Below, one piece after another: positions 22,225 through 33,400 of a stretch of 52,500 bases of DNA. The notes below the pieces were generated by a model, which did no database searches, was not told where the DNA came from, and saw only the letters and a program-made list of their open reading frames with translations. The stretch covers positions 1 to 52,500 of the forward strand of contig ADNK01002546.1 of the NCBI GenBank assembly GCA_000320545.1, written 5' to 3'. Source of the DNA: Bigelowiella natans CCMP2755. Its lineage: Eukaryota > Cercozoa > Chlorarachniophyceae. Positions within the stretch are counted from its first letter, which is position 1; every line of letters starts with the position of its first letter. Made by a program: the position numbers and the translations under genes.

Positions 22225-22730
22225 ATTTATGATGAATCTCCTTCCCCCCCCTCCCTTCCGCCCGTTTTCTCTCTCTTCATCCTCACTTTCTTTGTGTGGG
22301 CGATGGTGGCGGGGAAAAGAGAGGGGGGGGGAGGCGTGTAATGGCGTAGGATTGGAAACCAACGATTGTATACTTTTTCTATTAGGTTGATTATGAGACT
22401 GGAATGCTCAGAACGAAGAATGGAAGTGCGATGATGAAAAAATAGTGATAATGATGATGCTGATGATGATAATGATGATGATGACGATTGGCAGGGAGGG
22501 AGCGCGTAATGATAACGAAGCTATCTATGCTACATTGCCTTCATCAAACAGTATACGCAAGTCTAGCGTAAAGAAATAAATATATTCATGATGCTGTTTA
22601 ACAATGCAAAGGTACAAACGTGTCCATCAACGATGTCGTGGGGTTAGGAGTGCTTGGCGTGAAGAACGCCGACGTGTTAAGCGACCCAGCTCAGATGTAA
22701 CGAATTCGATATGTATATTATGCATTATAT

Positions 22731-22763
<33 letters not shown>

Positions 22764-22822
22764 ATATACATATATTTATTGATAGATTCAAATAATTATT
22801 ACTACATAAATTTCTAAATAAA

Positions 22823-22856
<34 letters not shown>

Positions 22857-24049
22857 TTCATATGCTGAGTATACGCAAGCATGTATACAAATCTATGCAT
22901 GTAATTAACGTGCATCAACGCACATATACAAGAACGAAACTCCTGATATAAACTTCCCATTCGTCCAAATGTTGGTTTTTTGCGACGTTGCGGGTGTGAT
23001 GCTACATGCCGTTTGCAGGTACACGGACATTCCTCTCCTCTTGTCGATGATGTTTCTTATAGGAGCCGCAGCGGTAAGTCTTTCCAATCTTACACAAACA
23101 CACAAACACACACGCACTCACATATCGATCGTTGCGTGCTAGTGTGCATAATGCATACGTGAGCAATATGATGCGATTTCCTTTATTCCGACACTACCTT
23201 CATTAGACAGATCGAGCGGTTTTTGATGATTTCTCTTCACCAAAATAGATTCTAAAAGCTTTTTCTCCTTTACCTATGCTTGTCCCTCCTCCCCCTCTCC
23301 CCGCCCCCTCCCCCTTCATCTTCCTTCTCAATTTGGACGGATTTTACTGCTGGCAGGTTGGAGGAGCCCTTGTGAATATGCTCGGTTTGCCCGAGACTTT
23401 TGGGTAGTTTTCGATCTGTGGAATCCATCAAATGCGCGTACAACACACATTCGCGCACTACTCACACAAGCGCACGCATCCATACACATCCGCGCCAGGC
23501 GCATTGATCAACGCACATATATACGTTACCAGTACACTGCGTAGTCGTCACAGAGAGCGTACGCGTACGCGCATTCGGACACAGGAACACGTGCCTGATG
23601 GATAGCTGTGTTGGTTTTCTTTGCGTCTTTGCGCCGCTGTAATGTACCAAAGGTACATCTTGGGCGGCGTGGTCGTCGGGCCCTCGGGTCTAAACACGGT
23701 CGCGATAGCACACCTCTCCGGAATGCAAAACGGCGTTTTTTGCGGCGCAGCTAGCAATGGCCTCTAAAGGCGACGATGTCTTCTTGTTTTAACACCTTTC
23801 GAGTCCGGGTGTACACCACTGCGAGACTTATGTGATTTTGAATCGTGTGCTTTAGATGGCGGAGCTGCGAACGCTGCAAACGCTGGCGTCTATTGGTAAA
23901 TTGGGAAAAACATACGATCCATATTATAAATATATATATACTATATTTCTAATTTATGAGCGCGTGGCGCGTGTGGATGCATACAGTGCTAGAGTTAGTG
24001 GTATTATACATTATCGTGTTTCCCATCGTAATGATTTGTCTGTCAATGG

Positions 24050-24081
<32 letters not shown>

Positions 24082-26457
24082 TGTAAACATGCCTTCTACG
24101 GAGCGTAACATTGCAAATGAGTGCTGATTAGATGCTGAATATAAGCAATTGATACATACTCCTTTCATGCTGCATACTGTTTCATATATTATCACCGCAG
24201 GCTCGATTTTCATGTTCTTTCATCACGGGCTGAGGTGAGAAAAGCATAATAGACACGGCAATATATATATATATATATATATATATCATATTGCATGTCT
24301 ATCATAAGCCTGCATCTTAGCAAACATACATAGCCTCTCACGTGCGAGCGTGTGCGCGCATTATTAAGGAAACGAATATTCACCCAGGCATTTCGATACG
24401 TAGATATGTGTGTAGGCATTACGCATAATATTCATAAAAACCGCGATAAACCAGGCTGAGAAGGGACCTTATCACAGTGAAGGAGGTGAGCGCGTACTGC
24501 CGCATATATTGCATGGGGATGGGTAAGATATTCCGCGAAATAACCACCATGATACACTCGCCGCGTAAGTGCGGTTTGGGTAGTCTCACTTGAGTGCGAA
24601 ATCGATGAGATTTGTTTCTCTGCTAAGGAAAGCTTATCGACGATGTGCCGTTTGTGACTGTTTTTTCACGGTATATGCCGATGAATGCCCCCCCCCCCCC
24701 CCCCATCCCCCTTCCCGCCCCGTATTATCAGTCGAAACAATCGTTGAGTCTGGGGAAAACGCTTCTTTTGACAACGACGCAGATGGTAGATGACTGCCTT
24801 ATTCTTCGCGACGAAAACGATAGAGTCGAGGACAGATAGCGAGAAGGGAGAGGGAGGGGGTGGGTACACCTAGAAGCAGCAGGTGCTGCAAAGCTCTATC
24901 CACAACGTTCTTGAATTTCAAAGCAAGAGCGATTTGCCCCTCACTTTTTCACGTGTCTGCGGCCGAAATGCTTCCCATACTAAAGGCATTGACAAGTGCG
25001 ATATTTGCGATGGTGGCTTTTACCTCGGGTGCTACATCGCTCGTAGAAGGGTGAGCCGCTCCATTAGCAAACAACGATGGTTATGGAAGTCGCAAGCTGG
25101 GTGGTTTTATCCCACACTGAAATAATGCGCAATTGTGTTATCGCCAATGCCGTAGGCTCATAATCGGGATCGCCTTTGGAAGCTCTTCCTTGTCTATGGC
25201 GTCGGAGTTTACGAAGCCGTATGCTTTGAATAACATGCCGTTTCCCCCTCAATCGATGATGAGGCGCTTGACTGACAGCTGTAGCTACAGGCGATTGTCG
25301 CTGTTTTTTCCTTTTTAATTTTATCTGCGCGAAAAGCTCTCAGCGAGATTGCGTTCATGGAGACTAATGCGTCTTTTTTTCAATAGGCTGCAGACAGCCA
25401 AGCGTCATTATGTGAGAGAGATTCTGATCTCCACCCTCGCTACATCTCTGGGTAGGGTTAGTTATAAATTTTCCAACAATTTTGAACCCCGTGATGACAC
25501 TGTATTTCAGTGTGCGCGCGCGCGCGCACACTGAGTGTGCTTGCCTGTGTCGAGGCTTGTGAACAAGTCGGATTGCTGGTTGATCGGTAGCCTGACGTTC
25601 GCTCACGAAACATTGCTTTTGGACACATATTTAGCCGTTGCGAGCGACGGGGTTCTGTCCATATTGCTCTCTTTCCCAACCCAGCTGAATGCTGCTCTAC
25701 ACTCGATTGTACGTTCTAGCATAGGCTGTTTTTCTCGCTGTTGCTACCTCAGCGCGATGCGCGGTGGTTCTTCTAGATTTAGAATCGTTTCGGTAGATTT
25801 GTCGGTCTTCATTGCGTATTGGGCGTCGTGCGAATGTTGGTCATCACGTCGTGATTCGGCGACTCGTAGAACCCCACGCCTTCATACATGTTGGGTACAT
25901 AGCTGCTGCTGCGTATTGGCACTGCATGTAGAGTCAGATCACGCTATGGTTTTGATCCCGATTTGCCTTTTTCAAAGGTGGGATTTGGCACGGCGCTCGC
26001 CGCCGCGACAAGTATAGAGGTAACAGCTGCGAGCGAAGCGGCGATGATTTGACACCGTAGATACGCCAGCTGCGAGCGAAGCGGCGATGATTTGACACCG
26101 TAGATACGCCAGTGTGTACTGAAAAAGCTGTAAGTCTATTAGAGCAAAGTCGTTCATTGTTTTTGTTGTGTTAGAATAGTATCGTACAACATAAAAGCCA
26201 GCTGAAATTCTAGTTTATAGTGCATTTTACTACAATTGCTATTTGTAACCTAATCCACCCTTCCCCCCCCCCCCCCCCCTCCCCTTTCGTCTATCCTTTA
26301 TGTGTATTTAGCACTTTCGAATCTTTAGATTCCTCCCTTTCATCACGAAGCTTCCACCGAGCGGAGTCAAAGCAATCAATGATGCGGTGAATATCGAAGC
26401 TGCCATCGGTGGGCTCTTTTTTTGCACAGACAAACACACACATACACACACACAGAA

Positions 26458-26522
<65 letters not shown>

Positions 26523-27454
26523 AAGAGCGAGAGAGAGAGAAAAAGAGAGAGAGAGAGTAAAATGTTGATTTGCATCATTTCGAGGAAGATTTCAAAATTT
26601 TAAAATGAATGATATCATCTGCATTTCTATTATGCCTGCTTACACTTCAGATTATAAGCGAAAAGCCCTTGATGAACCAAGCGCTAAGACATCAAGAACT
26701 TATAGTAGCGGGGGGGGGCTGGAGATTTTGGTGGATACCCGCTGTTTTTTGCGTCGCATGTGTTTGCATCGGTCATTTCCTTTCAAGGCAAATTCTGAGA
26801 TTGATATCTGTTGTAGTTGAACCACGCATAAACGTCTATATACATCGATTGGAATAGGTCGTGGTGAGTAAACGTGTTTTGATTACGTTGTCTTTGCGCA
26901 GGTTCCCATTGCAATTTGCCTCGCGTCGTCATTTACCACACGTGTTATCCTCGGGTTCTAAACACTATAAATATATATATATATATATATATATAATATT
27001 GATATATGTTTTATCGATATCGATATGTGTGTGTGTGTGTGTGTGTGTATGCGCGCGCGCGCGCGTATGGAGAGAGAGAGTGGGACTACCCATATTTAGT
27101 TGTCTTTGCGGGCAATCACCAGCATTGCGGAATGAGCGTGTATTCTGGTAAAACCACGAATGTGATAACTCTTGTTGATTCAGGCTGTCGTTGGAAATCG
27201 GCGCGTTTATTGCGGGGGTACTAGTTGCCAAGTAAGTGTCGATAAATCTTAAGAATTAATACCGCACGGCGGGTCGCAATTTCAGCGAGCACTTGGCGAG
27301 TTGATTCTCCGCATAAACTATTACCCGTTTGAGAGTGGCTTGAGAAGAAAACCGATTTTGTGCATCTAAAGTATACCGAATATAATAAAAAATATTATGT
27401 ATATTATTGAATTTCTGTTTCTGAACAGTATATAAATATACATTAATATATATG

Positions 27455-27494
<40 letters not shown>

Positions 27495-27722
27495 AATAGT
27501 TGCATATGTGGGAAAACCGCGTTGAAGTGCAATCCTGTGTGTGCGTGTCCTTCTCCGTCGTTTTTGTAGGCACATTAGCGTCGATATGGGAACCCTGCGG
27601 ACGGTGTTTGGGGGCGTGTTATTCGCTTCGATTGGGACTATTGTAAATCCAAGGTAAGTGCTGCTGCTGTCTTGCTAGAAGCGCAATATTATACACCGTA
27701 ATCTATAATATGTATAATATCA

Positions 27723-27753
<31 letters not shown>

Positions 27754-28834
27754 TATTCATATACATTGCACACAAGATGTATTCGACTCTGCATTTTTCT
27801 CATCTCGCGACTGTGTGGAGCTGCCCTGCCCGTGCCCGACTAGTTGATGATGCTCTCTCCGGCTCTTTCTTAGATTTTTGCTGGCAAATAGCCACCTGGT
27901 TTTCTTGGCCTTGGTCGCGGTGTACTCGCTCAAGGTACGGAGTTGAGAGGAGAGAACGCGCCCTTGATGCCGACATATGTTCGTTTTTCCTCCTTTCTTC
28001 TTGCTCTTGCTTCGCTAGTTTACACCGTGTTGATCTACAATGCAAGATTTCTAACTTGGCTTTTACCTTGTCGAAAACGCCGATGCATGATTCCTTGACC
28101 GTGTGGGGATTGCAATAGCTCTTGAGCGGCTGCGTGGTACTTGGCATTTGCCGGGCAACGGTAGGAAGCACACACACTCACTCGCGCGCATACAACTTTG
28201 GACGACGAAGGGGGCATTTGATTTCAATATGTAGTTTATGAAAGTTTCGCGATATATTCCTACTTCGCAGCGCGCAAATGTTTTGAATAGTATTTGTTTC
28301 CTAACGCACCATCGCTTGTTGTTTTCAAAGTGAGAGGTTCCTCGGTGCTGCCGTTGTATTGGTATCTAGACTGTTCTAAAGGCGAAATCCCCGCCACCGG
28401 CCTTGGCGTCAAGCAGTTTCGGAGGAGCATCGTATAGCATTTTTCAAAGGCACACGGTGTACTTATCATCCGTTTTAACAGGTTTCAACTTATTGTTCGT
28501 CAAACACTTCAAAACGCGAACTTACGTGATATGCGCGCCTTCTAAACCACTGTGCGTAGAAGGAGTCTTAGATATGCAATATTCGGGTAGGTATTGGGGA
28601 ACTATCGCTGGTGTTTCTAGGCCAGGTTGCTGATGAAAGAATCAAGAAAAGACGCTGTTTTTAATTGAGCTATAGCATAGATTCATAAATACTCAATAGC
28701 TGATATTCGATGCCAACATTTGTGTGTTTGCGCCGTTGTACGCGTCTTTCGTAGGCCCAAGCTGCAAGACTAATCTCTCGACGCAAGTGCGGTGTTTGAT
28801 TGCGAAAGCAATCACATTTCAAAATCCATGCTGA
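18956..28834 (+). CDS. TMCO3/KEA-type monovalent cation:proton antiporter (CPA2 family)
   Basis: Thirty-two phase-compatible exons give about 676 residues, close to vertebrate TMCO3. Exons: 18956-19003, 19143-19319 (signal peptide, FVSWALLLVYLL), 19573-19617, 19677-19692, 19753-19811, 20031-20051, 20499-20567, 21096-21170, 21375-21449, 21912-21986 (coiled coil), 22386-22425, 22612-22696, 23019-23073, 23357-23403, 23653-23698, 23856-23895, 24201-24234, 24455-24522, 24924-25050, 25156-25206, 25387-25451, 25635-25708, 25978-26019, 26312-26386, 26651-26704, 26902-26954, 27184-27231, 27570-27653, 27874-27934, 28119-28160, 28382-28481, 28755-28834 (TGA). Family marks: GYILGGVVVGPSGLN, GSIFMFFHHGLR, GLSLEIGAFIAGVLVAK and GGVLFASIGTIVNP. 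The antiporter motif usually reading QD appears as ASDG (25635 exon). Expected in an endomembrane or plasma membrane, exchanging K+ or Na+ for H+. Exons 19677-20567 and the donor at 23698 are the weakest. Confidence 0.85.
19915..19953. repeat. (GA)n-rich purine tract
   Basis: GAGA repeats with GC interruptions lie in an intron of the antiporter gene. Confidence 0.85.
20248..20281. repeat. Extreme G tract
   Basis: Almost pure G on the plus strand, broken by single A or C bases, in an intron of the antiporter gene. Several G runs of 4 or more make a G-quadruplex possible on the non-template strand and RNA. Confidence 0.9.
20868..20908. repeat. (AT)n microsatellite
   Basis: AT run with one phase shift near 20898, in an intron of the antiporter gene. 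Confidence 0.95.
21472..21512. repeat. (CT)n microsatellite
   Basis: About 20 CT units begin 22 bp after the donor at 21450. Confidence 0.95.
21654..21690. repeat. (GA)n microsatellite
   Basis: About 17 GA units in the same intron as the CT tract at 21472-21512; the two runs are complementary. Confidence 0.95.
22056..22215. repeat. Long (CT)n-rich tract
   Basis: About 160 bp of CT, CTT and CCT units on the plus strand inside the intron 21987-22385. It translates as Leu/Ser repeats, which I reject as coding. Confidence 0.95.
22729..22852. repeat. (AT)n-rich block
   Basis: Two AT runs (22731-22754, 22828-22852) with short GT and TATACA interruptions lie in the intron after exon 22612-22696. 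Confidence 0.9.
24049..24286. repeat. Two (AT)n tracts flanking an exon
   Basis: AT runs at 24050-24077 and 24262-24286 lie in the introns on each side of the antiporter exon 24201-24234. Confidence 0.9.
26024..26109. repeat. Perfect 43-bp tandem duplication next to a splice donor
   Basis: The unit starting CAGCTGCGAGCG occupies 26024-26066 and again 26067-26109 without a mismatch. The first copy starts 4 bp after the end of the exon 25978-26019. Confidence 0.95.
26455..26556. repeat. Long (GA)n microsatellite
   Basis: About 100 bp of AG repeats with a few AAA and GCG interruptions, in the intron after exon 26312-26386. Confidence 0.95.
26966..27064. repeat. (AT)n-(GT)n-(GC)n compound microsatellite
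   Basis: AT at 26970-26994, GT at 27027-27048 and CG at 27051-27065 follow one another in the intron between exons 26902-26954 and 27184-27231. All three are alternating purine-pyrimidine runs. Confidence 0.95.
27457..27491. repeat. (AT)n microsatellite
   Basis: AT run in the intron before exon 27570-27653. A further AT run lies at 27724-27750. Confidence 0.95.
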
Positions 28835-30400
28835 GCACACTGATGGGCTTGTTCGTTAGAAAATATGCAATGTGTTAGCTCCCGGTGCATTTCCGGGTTC
28901 CTTTTCATGCATGATTGCATGCTGACGTATGAACGCACACAGCGTCACCTTTGTCATAACACCTTTGGACGATTATATATGGTCTTGTCGTTGTTCTCAG
29001 CTATCTGCTCTGCGTGGGGGTTGTTGTCGTGTCAAGTTTGTGCTTTCCGTTCCTTCACGTGCGACTGATGCAATCAAATCTCGACGGGATGGAGAGAGCT
29101 TGACACGCCATCCACTAGAATAGCAATGGTGTCCATCTGGTATTAGTGTGTATTCTTGCATGCTGGTATCACATAAGCCTTCAATACTGCCTCACAACAC
29201 GAAGGTTGTGTTTTCCTTTTTGTGGGACACTGCGTTGTCAATTTTTAGCAGCCTTAGCTGGCATTGTGCAAGTCGCAGAACATGCATTCTACTAGTCTAC
29301 GTGGCTTGCAAGACAAGCGCTTTGAAGACAATTCAGGAGTGTGATTGTGGGAAGGATGATTTTGCCCTCACGTGCAACTTTGATTGGTGCGTTGTTCGCG
29401 CCCATGAGCGACACGACCACTTTGATAATTTCAACAAGTGACTGCGCAACAAGATGCAATTCTGGAATTGTCTAGTCTAGTATAGTAGGTGAGTGGGACT
29501 CATTGCAATGAAAAGATGCAATGCTAGAATGTTTTCATTGAGATTTTGACTTGGATCGTCGATGTGCTGCACTAATGAAAAAACGCAAGTCTAGCAAGCT
29601 AAAAGGATGCGCGCTAAAAAGCCGCCATGCTAGCACGAGTGTTCTGTGCATCTACATTCAATCTGCATTTAGCACATGCACAACAAATAACCTTAGTCAT
29701 CATGCTAGCCTAGTAGCATGCATGCGCGCGCGCTCCCGACGAAATCTTCATTTTCTAAATGTACGCCAAGACACGTTTGAAATCTTGGCAAATGAAACGA
29801 CAGTAGGACAGCGCACATGCTAGCATACATGTGCATGTAGCTTGTGCATTTGCGCATGTAGCTGATGCATTGCATGTGCAAAAGCGCGCACCGCTGTAGA
29901 AATGTGGAAATTGGCACATACACAACCAAAAAAACAACAATTTAATGATTGTACCAAAACCAATAACATAATGCTGTATTCCGTAGATAGCAATTAGGTT
30001 GTGTATTATGATGGCCACGCACCACTTCACGCACTAAACACTGTGATTCATCTCATTGCAGACAAAAGGCAACTAAGTTAGCGTGACAGCACTCTTCTGA
30101 CGCTCCTTTCCATCAGATATATTAAGATGCGCTTGTGGATTTTGGATGGAGTTTACATTTTCTAGTCCCTGTTTTTAATTCATTTGGACACCATGCCTCC
30201 TCTCCGGTAGTTGTTATATCTTCAATAATTTGTCAAAAACATCACACATTCTCTTATTATTTTTGCATCAAAAGACGAAACTCGCAAAGAAGTTATCACA
30301 TTCCGCGACCGTTTTACTATTTCCCTTGTTTTTATGATTCGTCCAGATTATGAGATGATGAGATGTTATAAAATTGGAATATGATGTATAATAGAGAGCA
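28835..30400. other. Convergent intergenic region with repeated CATGCTAGC words
   Basis: The antiporter gene ends at 28834 and the RhoGEF gene ends at 30401, both pointing inwards. I see no supported gene. CATGCTAGC occurs exactly at 29626-29634, 29701-29709 and 29816-29824, and CTAG or GCATGC words are frequent from 29280 to 29900. Confidence 0.6.
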
Positions 30401-33400
30401 TTAATACCCAATTTTCTGCCGCCTATTTGCGATGCATTCATCTAAAGCAATCTTGAATTCGTCCTTATCGGCCTTTGCACATCCAACAACAGCAAATCTC
30501 AGTTTTTCCTTCAAGGAGTGGTAAAAAAGAGGTATGAGCGGCTCAATACTTGTCATTCAAATTAAGGAAATCCCACTCTTCCTTCTCTCGACATTTCCCA
30601 TAAGAACAATCATTATTAGGATGTATGAATAATAATACAAAAAACTCTCACATATATCGAAATGCCGGCTACCTTGCTTCGGAAGTGTACCATCATGTTG
30701 CGTGCTTGGGAGGCAATGTAGAGCGGATGGTCATCAGGCCTGAAGATGTGGTTGATCGCACTGTGAAATCGATAGCTCAGAGTGTCGCAGTCTTCATTAT
30801 ATTCAAGGTTGAGCCTCTTATAGAGTGCGATTATGCAGCCGATTGATGAGGGTGAGAAGAAATCGGATTTGTGCATTTAGATTGACGGTTGTGGAAACGG
30901 TTATAACGTATAAGGGGGTTGGTGTTAAAGGTGTTAGTAGTAATTCTACAACCCTGAAGGCCTCACATCATCTTCCACACGAAACAAACCGTTGATTTTC
31001 AGTGGATGCCGCAAACTGAGACATTCGTGCAAAGTAACTTTGAGCATAGATCTTGACTATATGTCATATTATCTTTCGTTTATATGCGCGTGCGTTTGCT
31101 TGTGTGATTGTTCCGACTACTTCAAAGACCAATTCATGAAAGGTAATCCTCATCATATACATGCCCACCTGAGCTTCCGTGAAAAGTTATTTTTGGCGCC
31201 ATACACGAGCATATCGGAGAAGAGAAACAGCTCTCTTGGCACCAAATCTCCGTGCGATGTTGTCTATTGAAAACGGTAAAACTGTCGTTACATCACCATA
31301 AGGTACATGGCGGAAACTGGCATTCAATCCACCTATCGTGTTTACTCTCTGTCTTCCATGCGAAAAAGTCGAATTTAGGAATCATAACCTTTTTCACAGT
31401 CTTCTGTAGAATGAAGCGTCTATGCGGAGCTAGGAGTGTGACCTACGATGCGTGATAAAGGGCCTTTGTAAACGCAGCTGTTCTTAAAAATATGAGTGTT
31501 GCAATGCGCATATTATTTGGACTATCAGCAATCTTTCATACTTAATGTTACACCATATACTTACATGCCACACAATATAACAACGACGATACGAACAGCA
31601 TGAAAGTGCACGCAGGTAGGAGGAGAAAGTACTACATTTCCAGTGAAGAGAGACTGAATAGCAAGGATCTTCTTGACTTCATCGCCCTCCCTATGGCAAA
31701 GAAATATTCCTATCAACTTCAAAATTGGAATGGAGCAAGGCTTGATCTTTGATGAAGGAAGTGTGAAAAGACAAGAAAAACTGCAAATAAGGCTGTAGTG
31801 CGTGTATTGATTGTCGCATTGTCTCGGAATCTAGGAAAAATATTTTCTTCAGTATTCGTATGTGACATGTTTATCTTCTGACTTCTTATAAATTCCCTCT
31901 CCCTCCCTCTTTTCATGCAACTGGTTCTTCCTCAACATCAGTGATTGTGATCGCGGAAATCCCTGTGCACGTCGTCGAGCACTAGTATGATAGTCGAAGC
32001 AGCGTTCGAAATTATGATTAAGTTGTTAATACCCCATTGCGTGGTTGATGTGCCTGGTAATGTCCGTTATCAGACGGAAGGAAACTGATAAATCCTACCG
32101 TGATATTCAAAAATAAAATCGACATAGATTAATACATTTGATAGCTCGAGCTGGCACGAATCTATCGACATGGATTAGTGGATAGGCGTGTATATATGAA
32201 TGAAAAATAAGACTTGAATGAAGTGTGTGTGCGTGAAACAGCTGGACACAAAGATCATATGAAGGTATGGGGCTAATAGTGTGTAGTACCTCTCTAGTTG
32301 TAAACTCTAAAGGAGGCGTACTTGCGATAATATTCTCCAGTAACAACTTGTAGCTATTCATCATATACAGAACAAAGCACAAGTGAAACATTGGTACTAA
32401 CACATAGAGCAAAATGCCTCTTCAAAGTTTCGCCTTAGGCTATTCTAAATACCATATTTATATTCTCTTTTATACCGGCAAATTCTTTGAATCGGTAGAA
32501 TGAGGAGAGATTGTATGGTGTTCTTAATCAGGCTCTCATGGCGCTTAACTGCTTTACGAAAGCAACGCTTCTCTTTTCTGTATACAATTACAAATCATAC
32601 GCATACAATGGCCAAAAACAATACCACAGTTAAAACAAGGCAACTACAATGCGTCTAGGTTTTTAGATTACAAAAGAAGCTTTTATTTTAGTGATAGATG
32701 CAAAAACTATTGCTCTTTTTCGATTCTATGTTTCTCAATCCCATATAACGCAGAGAATGTGTTAAACGTTAAATTATCGAACTTGAGTTTTTCTAGCGCC
32801 TTCAACGCCGAATCGTGATTTTGTATATAGCTCTTGTACATCTTGAAGAACCTTGTCAGGAAAACCGAGAGGAGGCAAAAACAAATGCAAAATGGAATGA
32901 GGGCAAGTTGGCAGAGAGAAGTTTATCTTAGAGTAAACTTTCACATGCTTATGGCACTTGTATTTGTTATTACTGAGCCATCTGCTTGAATGTATAGCAC
33001 ACGTCTCGGGACGAAAGAAGGATGTCGAGAAATTTCTAATTTATTACAAATTAATAAAACGACGATGGATTAGGAAGATGCTAAGTATTGTCGAAATGAA
33101 AAGTGTGGTGTTATGATCGTCAAATTGTAAGTCAAAAGGATAATTCCTTTGTAAGTTATTTGGGGGCTGTTACTCTACCATTCCCATATATATAAATATA
33201 TGTACATATATAGTATACGCTACAAGCACCTAACGTTTACTAATATATATTGAACACCTTATTGAGACCCAGAATCGGTTGAAGATATGTGAAAAGAGGG
33301 ATATTTTTCGTGAAATCTGCAACAGCGCTGTCCGTGGCGAAATGGTGAAGATGCTCTAACCTATCGGACGGATAGTTACGTTACTAGCAAGCTATTAAAC

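Noticed and set aside
21918-22341. Leu/Ser-repeat frames in the antiporter gene
   Set aside because: Translation of the (CT)n tract; the exon ends at 21986 at a donor that keeps phase.
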